Assembly: GCA_025356765.1 (NCBI GenBank)
Contig: JANXRO010000087.1
Span: forward strand, 1 to 21,416
Direction of reading: 5' to 3'
Source: Hyphomicrobiales bacterium
GTDB taxonomy: Bacteria > Pseudomonadota > Alphaproteobacteria > Rhizobiales > Aestuariivirgaceae
Length of the DNA stretch: 21,416 nt
The translations under genes were made by a program, and so were the position numbers. A model generated the notes under the pieces. That model saw only the letters and a program-made list of their open reading frames with translations, was not told the origin of the DNA and did not search any database. Shown here one piece after another: positions 1 to 5,952 of this stretch (positions are counted from its first letter, which is position 1; the number at the start of each line of letters is the position of its first letter).

Positions 1-389
1 CGCAGCATGTGTTGAAAGACCCAGAACTTCTCGCTCGGCTTGAAAAAAACGTTCATGCAGAAATAAAACGCCGCCGTGACATATTCATTGCCAATGCCAG
101 AAAAACGAGCGCAAAATCTGTGGTTATTGATACGCCTCTGCTTTTTGAATCAGGCGCAGATAAAGACATGGATGTAACCATTGTAGTCTCAACTCCTTTG
201 GAACTACAAAGATCACGAGCCTTGTCCCGGCCCGGAATGACCGTAGAAAGACTGGAGATGATTTTAAGTCGGCAGATTCCAGATCAACAAAAACGGCAAA
301 AAGCCGATGAAATCATTGAAAATAATTCAACACTTCTAGAATTAACCAAATCTGTCGAATCCCTATTAAAAAAGCTGAAAGCGATCTGA
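1..389 (+). CDS. coaE: Dephospho-CoA kinase, C-terminal part (5' end outside window)
   Basis: This is the tail of dephospho-CoA kinase, which phosphorylates the ribose 3'-OH of dephospho-CoA in the last step of cytosolic CoA synthesis. The frame is open to the window edge (first full codon at base 3). A GTG at base 9 is in frame, but I read it as an internal valine, because the family continues well upstream with the P-loop, which is not in the window. Visible are the LARLE..VH stretch typical of the central domain, the VIDTPLLFESGAD segment (family form D.PLLFE), the hydrophobic strand VTIVVSTPLELQ, and the R..QIPDQQKRQKADEIIENN region with the C-terminal lid and nucleotide-binding residues. 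It ends in TGA five bases before dnaQ on the same strand, so the two are probably cotranscribed. Confidence is high for the family; only completeness is unknown. Confidence 0.93.
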   Translation, partial: QHVLKDPELLARLEKNVHAEIKRRRDIFIANARKTSAKSVVIDTPLLFESGADKDMDVTIVVSTPLELQRSRALSRPGMTVERLEMILSRQIPDQQKRQKADEIIENNSTLLELTKSVESLLKKLKAI

Positions 390-394
390 CGTCC

Positions 395-1081
395 ATGCGC
401 GAAATTGTTCTTGATACCGAAACAACGGGTTTGTCCCCTGCTGAAGGCCACCGCATTGTTGAAATTGGCGCTGTTGAGCTTTTAAATCATCTGCCCACTG
501 GAAAAGTCTACCATGTTTACTTGAATCCTGAACGTGACATGCCCAGAGAGGCAGAGGCTGTACATGGCCTATCCTCGGTATTTCTGAAAGACAAACCGCT
601 GTTTGCCCAGCAGGCCGACGCATTTCTTGAATTTATTCAAGACTCAAAACTCATCATCCATAACGCAAGTTTTGACATGGGATTTATCAACGCCGAACTT
701 GGCTATACCAACCGTTTGGCCATACCGGCGGGCCAAGTGACAGATACTTTGGCAATGGCACGCCGCACCCACCCCATGGGTCCAAACAGCCTTGATGCCT
801 TGTGTAAACGTTTCGGCATCGACAATTCCAAACGCACAAAGCATGGGGCACTGCTCGACGCTGAGCTCTTGGCTGATGTTTATTTAGAAATGATCGGCGG
901 CAAACAAACCAATTTTGGCCTGATGGAAAACCGGTCGGCCCCGAAAATAACAATTGCGGTGTCCAATACTCAATACACGCAGCGTCCGCACACTCTTCAA
1001 CCTCGCCTCAATGCCGATGATGAAGCGCGCCATAGTATGGCCATCGCCACATTGGGCGATGGCGCTTTGTGGAAAAACTAA
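395..1081 (+). CDS. dnaQ: DNA polymerase III epsilon subunit (3'-5' proofreading exonuclease)
   Basis: This is the proofreading subunit of the replicative polymerase, a DEDDh exonuclease that removes mispaired 3' ends. The 228-residue protein has ExoI DTETTG (D7, E9), ExoII HNASFD (D94), and ExoIII with H150 and D155 in HGALLDAELLADVY; these are the metal ligands and general base of the family. The last ~55 residues are variable and probably tether it to the polymerase alpha subunit. The ATG lies five bases after the coaE stop, giving a coaE-dnaQ pair seen in many alphaproteobacteria. Its TAA stop overlaps the TAG stop of the convergent secB gene by four bases. Length and motifs are complete; a stand-alone DnaQ-like nuclease is the only real alternative, and the context with coaE and secB argues against it. 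Confidence 0.95.
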   Translation: MREIVLDTETTGLSPAEGHRIVEIGAVELLNHLPTGKVYHVYLNPERDMPREAEAVHGLSSVFLKDKPLFAQQADAFLEFIQDSKLIIHNASFDMGFINAELGYTNRLAIPAGQVTDTLAMARRTHPMGPNSLDALCKRFGIDNSKRTKHGALLDAELLADVYLEMIGGKQTNFGLMENRSAPKITIAVSNTQYTQRPHTLQPRLNADDEARHSMAIATLGDGALWKN

Positions 1082-1647
1082 GCTTGGCCCGCGGGTTGCG
1101 CCTGCATGCGTTTTTGATACATGTTAGCAAAATCAATCGGATCAAGCATCAAAGGCGGAAAGCCGCCATTGCGTGTTGCATCAGCCAAAATCTGGCGGGC
1201 AAATGGAAACAACATGCGTGGGCATTCAATCAATACCGCGGGTTGCAGCAAATTGGCCGGGAAATTTTCTAGGCGAAACAAACCTGCATAAAGCAAATCT
1301 GCCGCAAAAATAACTTTTCCATCGGCCGAAGCCTTGGCATCCAAATGCAGTTCTACTTCAAAATCAGCAGGCCCCAAGTTGCGGGCATTCACATTCACTG
1401 AAATGTTAATATCAGGCTGTTTTGCCTGTTGCGTCAGAGACAGGGGCGCATTGGGGTTTTCAAAGCTGAAATCTTTCAGATATTGGCCCAAAATGCGAAG
1501 CGATGGCTGCGAACCAGGTGCAGGTTCAGGCGCTGTAAGATTAACCGGCGCAGGCGTTGATTTCACAACAGGATCAGCCTTTTTTGATGTGCCGTTGGAT
1601 ACTTTGGGCGGCGCTTTACGCGGCGCGGTTTTTAGTGCTTTTGCCAT
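1078..1647 (-). CDS. secB: Protein-export chaperone SecB
   Basis: SecB is a cytosolic tetrameric chaperone that keeps preproteins unfolded and hands them to SecA. The core begins near residue 50 with PSLRILGQYLKDFSFENP, the usual family opening, and continues with INISVNVNAR, EVELHLDAKA, YAGLFRLEN and the hallmark ECPRMLFPFARQILADATRNGGFPPLMLDPIDFANMY region. The ATG at 1647 is chosen because GAGG sits five bases upstream; a longer reading from 1713 would lack support. The product is 189 residues, longer than the usual 150-170, because of a ~48-residue N-terminal stretch rich in Ala, Pro, Lys and Ser that looks disordered. It is convergent with dnaQ and divergent from the Tim44-like gene, the arrangement known near the origin in several alphaproteobacteria. 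Confidence 0.95.
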   Translation of the reverse strand: MAKALKTAPRKAPPKVSNGTSKKADPVVKSTPAPVNLTAPEPAPGSQPSLRILGQYLKDFSFENPNAPLSLTQQAKQPDINISVNVNARNLGPADFEVELHLDAKASADGKVIFAADLLYAGLFRLENFPANLLQPAVLIECPRMLFPFARQILADATRNGGFPPLMLDPIDFANMYQKRMQAQPAGQA

Positions 1648-1693
1648 TTTTGCCTCATGGATGATAATTGCTCGAGCTATCAGAAAGCCAACT

Positions 1694-1715
1694 GAGCCGC
1701 AAGAGAGCCGCAAGG
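1694..1715. repeat. Two tandem copies of an 11-bp unit in the secB/Tim44-like intergenic region
   Basis: The unit GAGCCGCAAGA/G occurs twice in direct tandem, with a partial third copy (GAGCC) at 1721. It lies between the divergent starts of secB and the Tim44-like gene. No function is evident; it could be chance or a regulator half-site pair. Confidence 0.35.
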
Positions 1716-1763
1716 GAACAGAGCCACATTGAATTCAGGTGGCCGAAGTGCCAAATGCAGGGG

Positions 1764-2432
1764 ATGAGCATTTTATTTGATCCCATCAATATCGTTTTGG
1801 CCAGCGTTGTTTTATTCGTCCTCTTGAAATTGTTTCAAGTTCTGGGTCAGCGCACAGGCAACGAGAAATTGCCGCCGTTGCCCATCATCAAAACGGAACC
1901 GCGCCCCACTGATGTTTTAGCAAGCCCAAATACCGAAGCACCCAAACCGATCTGGCAGGGGTTTGCCCCTGAAGGGTCTGACCTTGCTGAGGGCTTAGTG
2001 GAAATTGCAAATCAAGACGTTGCGTTCGATCCGAAAGCTTTCGTCGACGGTGCTAAAATTGCCCACGAAAGGATTCTTGAGGCTTTTGCTAAATCAGATT
2101 TGGCCACGCTCAAGTTTCTGTTGGCTAAAGCGGTTTATGGAGCATTTGAAACCGAAGTGAACCGCCGCAAAAAACAAGGCGAAATTGCCGTGTTTAAATT
2201 TGTTGGCATCAACAGCGCCATAATCAAAGCTGCAAAGCTGAATGGCAAAGTGGCGACCATCGATATGGAATTTTCAAGCCAAATAATATCGGCAGTCAAA
2301 GCCAGTAATGGCGATTTGCTGCATGGCAGTGAAACATCCGTCGATGACGTAAAAGAAATGTGGAGCTTTGAACGCGACCTCACCTCGCGTGATCCCAATT
2401 GGAAACTGTCTGAAACCCACGACCATGACTAA
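1764..2432 (+). CDS. Tim44-domain membrane-anchored protein (TimA-like)
   Basis: This is a Tim44/TimA-type protein, the bacterial relative of the mitochondrial import component Tim44; in alphaproteobacteria it is thought to be an inner-membrane-associated factor of uncertain role. Residues 3-23 form one hydrophobic segment (INIVLASVVLFVLLKLFQVL), followed by GQRTG, a characteristic opening of this family. A Pro-rich linker leads to the Tim44 domain (about residues 80-220), with FDPKAFVDGAKIAHERILEAFAKSDL and a conserved WSFERDLTSRDPNWKL end. Two starts are possible: ATG 1764, directly preceded by AGGGG, and ATG 1755, three codons longer, with AGGTGG about 12 bases upstream. I prefer 1764 by similarity of the N-terminus to the family, but this is not certain. 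It opens the operon with mltA, whose start overlaps its end by eight bases. Confidence 0.85.
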   Translation: MSILFDPINIVLASVVLFVLLKLFQVLGQRTGNEKLPPLPIIKTEPRPTDVLASPNTEAPKPIWQGFAPEGSDLAEGLVEIANQDVAFDPKAFVDGAKIAHERILEAFAKSDLATLKFLLAKAVYGAFETEVNRRKKQGEIAVFKFVGINSAIIKAAKLNGKVATIDMEFSSQIISAVKASNGDLLHGSETSVDDVKEMWSFERDLTSRDPNWKLSETHDHD

Positions 2433-3516
2433 GGCTCTCACGCCTATTGGTTTTGACAGCATTAAAACCTGGGCCAGCGACAATCATCAAGCAGCACTGG
2501 AAGCGTTCCAACGCTCAGCACAAGAAATCATATCTCAAGGCCACGGCTTTAAACGTGACGCTGCCTATGGTGGCCAGCGCGAAGATTGGTTGGCGATTTG
2601 CCAAGGCGCGCTTGATACAACCTCTGCCCGTGATTTTTTCGAGAGTGAATTCCGAGCTCTGCGCGTTCACGATCAAGCAAGGCCAGAAGGGCTCTATACA
2701 GGTTATTATGAACCAGAAGCGCAAGGATCCCTGATTGAAACACCAGAGTTTCAAGTGCCCATCTATGCCAAGCCAGATGATCTGGTCACCTTCACAGCCG
2801 ATGAAATTGCAATTTCAAACCTAACTTATGGCCAGCGCGTCAATGGCAAACCGGAACATTATTTCTCGCGAAATGAAATTGAGCATGGCGCACTGAAAAA
2901 CAAGGGCCTTGAAATTTGTTGGTTGAAAAGCTGGGTTGATGCTTTTTTCATTCACATACAAGGCAATGGCCGAATTGTTTTGCCAGAAGGTAAAGTGATT
3001 AGGCTTTCTTATGCCGCAAAAAATGGCCATCCTTATACTGGCATTGGTTCCGTGCTTTTGGCCATGGGTGTTGGCACCCCTCAAACCATGTCTATGCAGC
3101 TTTTGCGGAACTGGATGGCGGATAATCCGAGCAAAACGCGCGACTTTTTGTGGAGCAATAAATCCTTCGTGTTTTTCAGAACAACTGAAATTGAAAATGA
3201 AACACTTGGCGCAATCGGTGCCGGCAAAGTGAACCTCAAACCCTTGCGCAGCTTGGCCGTGGATCGCAGCTATTGGCAATTTGGCACGCCGCTTTTTATC
3301 GAAACCAACGAACCGCCCGAAGCAGTTGCAAGCAACAAACCCTTCAACCACTTAATGATCGCTCAAGATACTGGCACTGCCATTCGCGGCATCATCCGGG
3401 GAGACATATTTTGGGGCTGGGGCGATAAGGCTGCGCTCAACGCGGGTCATATGAAAAGCCAAGGCTCAATGGTAGCATTGCTGCCGCACGCCTTGGCTAA
3501 AAAGCTAACACTATGA
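2425..3516 (+). CDS. mltA: Membrane-bound lytic murein transglycosylase A
   Basis: MltA cleaves the glycan MurNAc-GlcNAc bond in peptidoglycan, forming 1,6-anhydro ends, during wall turnover. The 363-residue protein shows the MltA family blocks: GLYTGYYEPE near residues 90-100, YFSRNEIE, DAFFIHIQGNGRI with RLSYAAKNGHPYTGIG, and the C-terminal 3D domain with AQDTGTAIRG (D315) and GDIFWGWGDKA (D327), where D327 matches the catalytic Asp of the E. coli enzyme. The ATG at 2425 overlaps the Tim44-like stop by eight bases; a longer frame from 2368 adds only residues antiparallel to nothing recognisable. No signal peptide or lipobox is visible in either version, which is odd for a periplasmic enzyme, although I recall short N-termini in rhizobial homologues. 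It overlaps the Smr gene by ATGA. Confidence 0.93.
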   Translation: MTKALTPIGFDSIKTWASDNHQAALEAFQRSAQEIISQGHGFKRDAAYGGQREDWLAICQGALDTTSARDFFESEFRALRVHDQARPEGLYTGYYEPEAQGSLIETPEFQVPIYAKPDDLVTFTADEIAISNLTYGQRVNGKPEHYFSRNEIEHGALKNKGLEICWLKSWVDAFFIHIQGNGRIVLPEGKVIRLSYAAKNGHPYTGIGSVLLAMGVGTPQTMSMQLLRNWMADNPSKTRDFLWSNKSFVFFRTTEIENETLGAIGAGKVNLKPLRSLAVDRSYWQFGTPLFIETNEPPEAVASNKPFNHLMIAQDTGTAIRGIIRGDIFWGWGDKAALNAGHMKSQGSMVALLPHALAKKLTL

Positions 3517-4085
3517 GCAAAAAGAAATTCGAAGTGCCAGATCCAGAACTATGGGAAGAGGTTAAGGCCTCAGTCGCTCCCATTGTTCCATCACGGCGCA
3601 GCAAAGCGGGCCGCGTTTCAGCGCCCCACGCGCCCATGGTTTTGCATAGTGAAATTCCAACACCGAATCTGCGCGCACCCCGAAGCGCCCCTCCAGCATT
3701 GGCAGCTTTTGAAAGACGCATGGCCCAAAAACTGGGTCGCGGCCAAATGGAGCCTGAAGCCCGTATTGATCTTCACGGTGAGAATTTAGAAAATGCTCGC
3801 CACCAACTTTTGCATTTTCTGTTCAGCAGACGCATGCAGGGTTACAGGCTGGTTTTAGTGATCACGGGCAAGGGCGCATCGCCCTATGCCCGTCATACTC
3901 TTCATGGCATGTCTCATTTCAACGCGCCTGAACGCGAAGGCAAGTTGCGCCGTGAATTGCCGATGTGGTTGGAAGATCACCAATTTAGAACCCACGTTGT
4001 GGGCTTTCAACCAGCGCACCCAAAACATGGCGGTGGAGGTGCCTTCTATGTGAAGCTTAGGAAAATAGCCGGTAATTTTGAATGA
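3513..4085 (+). CDS. Smr-domain protein
   Basis: This protein of 190 residues has a C-terminal Smr domain, a fold linked to nuclease activity in MutS2 and in SmrA/SmrB (SmrB cleaves mRNA at collided ribosomes in E. coli). The domain runs from about residue 83: RIDLHG (DLHG at 86-89), helix NLENARHQLLHFL, strand LVLVITGKG (TGKG at 118-121, the family's HGxG/TGxG loop), then LRRELPMWL and a glycine-rich GGGGAFYVKL end. The first ~80 residues are basic, proline-rich and probably disordered. The start overlaps the mltA stop by ATGA, and its own stop overlaps the next gene the same way, so translation is likely coupled. The mltA-smr adjacency is common in alphaproteobacteria; the biological substrate is not known here. 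Confidence 0.88.
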   Translation: MSKKKFEVPDPELWEEVKASVAPIVPSRRSKAGRVSAPHAPMVLHSEIPTPNLRAPRSAPPALAAFERRMAQKLGRGQMEPEARIDLHGENLENARHQLLHFLFSRRMQGYRLVLVITGKGASPYARHTLHGMSHFNAPEREGKLRRELPMWLEDHQFRTHVVGFQPAHPKHGGGGAFYVKLRKIAGNFE

Positions 4086-4441
4086 CACCCTTTGGTGCAA
4101 AACTGCGAGAGTTGCGCGAACAACGCGGTCTCACATTATTGGAAATGGCCAAAGCCGCAGGCGTATCATCGGCCTATTTGTCCGCACTAGAACACGGCAA
4201 GCGCGGCCGGCCAAGCTGGCATCTGATCCAGTCGATCATAGCGCATCTCAATATCATCTGGGATGAAGCTGAAGACCTGATCAGGCTCAGCAAGATTTCG
4301 CACCCCAAAATCACCATTGATACATCTGGCCTTTCGCCCCAAGCGACAGAGCTTGCCAATAGATTATCGCAGAGCATCGCCAAAATGGATGAGGCATTGG
4401 TGCAAGAATTGTTGGCGATGGTAAAATCAGCCCGCGCTTAA
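4082..4441 (+). CDS. XRE-family helix-turn-helix regulator
   Basis: A 119-residue DNA-binding protein of the Cro/C1 (XRE) type. Residues 5-60 hold the five-helix HTH: LRELREQRGLTLLEMAKAAG, then SSAYLSALEHGKRGRP as the recognition region, followed by LIQSIIAHLNI. The C-terminal half (about 65-119) is a helical segment with DTSGLSPQATELANRLSQ and no recognisable ligand-binding domain. Its ATG overlaps the Smr stop by four bases, so it is the last gene of the Tim44-like/mltA/smr operon. It ends only four bases before a perfect palindrome that sits upstream of ahcY. Whether it binds there is unknown; XRE proteins often bind such sites, but an ArsR-type SahR elsewhere in the genome is another candidate. 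The target genes cannot be told from this sequence. Confidence 0.88.
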   Translation: MTPFGAKLRELREQRGLTLLEMAKAAGVSSAYLSALEHGKRGRPSWHLIQSIIAHLNIIWDEAEDLIRLSKISHPKITIDTSGLSPQATELANRLSQSIAKMDEALVQELLAMVKSARA

Positions 4442-4445
4442 CCAC

Positions 4446-4461
4446 ATAAAGATATCTTTAT
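4446..4461. promoter_or_regulatory. Perfect 16-bp palindrome upstream of ahcY, probable operator
   Basis: ATAAAGATATCTTTAT is identical to its reverse complement. It lies 66 bases before the ahcY start codon and four bases after the stop of the XRE gene. Its position and AT-rich dyad form fit a repressor operator. From memory, ATAAAGATATCTTTAT-like sites are associated with SAH-responsive ArsR-family regulators (SahR) upstream of ahcY and methionine genes in alphaproteobacteria; this link is recalled, not checked. Confidence 0.7.
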
Positions 4462-4527
4462 ATAGATATTGCATGCGAACATTTCCCATGCTAACGGCAG
4501 CGCAATCACCTTTCAGGAGCCTTACCC

Positions 4528-5934
4528 ATGACCACATTTACAGATTATTACGTCGCCGATATCAAGCTTGCCGATTGGGGCCGCAAGGAATTGGATATGG
4601 CTGAAATTGAAATGCCGGGCCTTATGTCCACCCGCGCTGAATATGCAGCAGCCCAACCTTTAAAGGGTGCGCGTATTTCAGGCTCGCTTCACATGACAAT
4701 TCAAACCGCGGTGTTGATTGAAACGCTGAAAGCCTTGGGCGCAGATATCCGCTGGGCTTCATGCAACATCTATTCAACACAAGATCATGCCGCTGCCGCA
4801 ATCGCCGCCGGAGGCATTCCGGTATTTGCATTCAAAGGCGAAAACCTGAAAGAATATTGGGCCTTCACCGCAAAGATTTTTGAATGGCCCAATGGTCAAA
4901 CTACAAATATGATTTTGGATGATGGTGGTGATGCCACCCTTTATATTTTGCTTGGTTCGCGAGCCGAAAAAGATCCTTCTTTGGTGGCACATCCAAAAAG
5001 CGAAGAAGAAGAATGCCTTTATGCCGAAATCAAAAAGCGCATCAAGGCAAGCCCTGGCTGGTTTGACAAGGTAAAAGCCTCTATCATCGGTGTGTCGGAA
5101 GAAACCACAACAGGCGTTCATCGTTTGTATGAAATGCAAAAGAAGGGCGAACTTCCTTTCCCCGCAATCAACGTGAACGACTCAGTTACAAAATCAAAGT
5201 TTGACAACAAATATGGCTGCCGTGAATCATTGGTTGATGCCATTCGCCGTGGCACAGATGTGATGATGGCTGGCAAAGTAGCCGTGGTTCTGGGTTATGG
5301 CGACGTGGGCAAAGGTTCAGCCCTAAGCTTGCGCGGTGCAGGTGCTCGCGTTGTGGTGACAGAGGTTGACCCTATCTGTGCGCTGCAAGCCGCCATGGAT
5401 GGTTATGCCGTGCAAACATTGCAAGATGTTGTGGCAACAGCCGATGTGTTTGTCACAGCGACTGGCAACAAAGATGTGATCACTTTAGATGACATGAAGC
5501 AAATGAAAGACATGGCCATTGTGTGCAACATCGGCCATTTTGATAATGAAATCCAAGTGGCTGAATTGAAGAACTTCAAGTGGACCAACATCAAGCCACA
5601 AGTTGATCTGGTCAACTTCCCCAAGGGCAACCGCATCATTCTGTTGTCTGAAGGTCGATTGGTGAATTTGGGCAATGCCACAGGCCATCCAAGCTTCGTG
5701 ATGTCAGCATCCTTCACCAACCAAACTTTGGCGCAAATTGAACTTTTCACCAATGCCAAAACTGGCAAATACAAAAACGAAGTTTACGTTTTGCCAAAGC
5801 ATCTTGATGAAAAAGTAGCAACGCTGCATCTTGAAAAGCTTGGTGTGAAGCTCACCAAGCTCAGCAATGAACAGGCCGCTTATATTGGTGTGGACCAAAA
5901 AGGCCCGTTCAAGCCAGAATATTATCGCTACTAA
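4528..5934 (+). CDS. ahcY: Adenosylhomocysteinase (S-adenosyl-L-homocysteine hydrolase)
   Basis: This cytosolic NAD+-dependent enzyme splits S-adenosylhomocysteine to adenosine and homocysteine, removing the product inhibitor of methyltransferases and feeding methionine resynthesis. The 468-residue protein is full length for the bacterial form with the ~40-residue insertion. Visible are the N-terminal substrate region (ISGSLHMTIQTAVL, SCNIYSTQDHAAAA), D131 in MILDDGGD, E192 in SEETTTG, K222 and D226 in TKSKFDNKYG, the Rossmann loop GYGDVGKG (256-263), the CNIGHFDNEI block, and the C-terminal KPEYYRY tail. Spacing of E192, K222 and D226 equals that of the human catalytic residues E156, K186, D190. 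The ATG has a clear AGGAG eight bases upstream. A palindromic site upstream suggests SAH- or methionine-linked control. It stops 18 bases from the convergent pckA stop. Confidence 0.97.
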   Translation: MTTFTDYYVADIKLADWGRKELDMAEIEMPGLMSTRAEYAAAQPLKGARISGSLHMTIQTAVLIETLKALGADIRWASCNIYSTQDHAAAAIAAGGIPVFAFKGENLKEYWAFTAKIFEWPNGQTTNMILDDGGDATLYILLGSRAEKDPSLVAHPKSEEEECLYAEIKKRIKASPGWFDKVKASIIGVSEETTTGVHRLYEMQKKGELPFPAINVNDSVTKSKFDNKYGCRESLVDAIRRGTDVMMAGKVAVVLGYGDVGKGSALSLRGAGARVVVTEVDPICALQAAMDGYAVQTLQDVVATADVFVTATGNKDVITLDDMKQMKDMAIVCNIGHFDNEIQVAELKNFKWTNIKPQVDLVNFPKGNRIILLSEGRLVNLGNATGHPSFVMSASFTNQTLAQIELFTNAKTGKYKNEVYVLPKHLDEKVATLHLEKLGVKLTKLSNEQAAYIGVDQKGPFKPEYYRY

Positions 5935-5952
5935 TCATTGACGCATTTATAT

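Noticed and set aside
9..389. GTG at base 9 as the true coaE start
   Set aside because: It would remove the P-loop and half of the enzyme; the frame continues to the window edge, so the gene is simply cut.
1334..1732. Open frame of 132 codons on the plus strand opposite secB
   Set aside because: It mirrors secB codons and has no domain. The secB reading has a good ribosome site and family match.
2821..3351. Open frame of 176 codons on the minus strand opposite mltA
   Set aside because: It is antisense to a clear enzyme gene, with a composition typical of reverse translation of coding sequence, and has no ribosome site of note.
4442..4527. SAH or SAM riboswitch in front of ahcY
   Set aside because: Only the DNA-type palindrome and a ribosome site were visible; the 86-base gap lacks the longer paired elements of an SAH riboswitch, as far as can be judged by eye.
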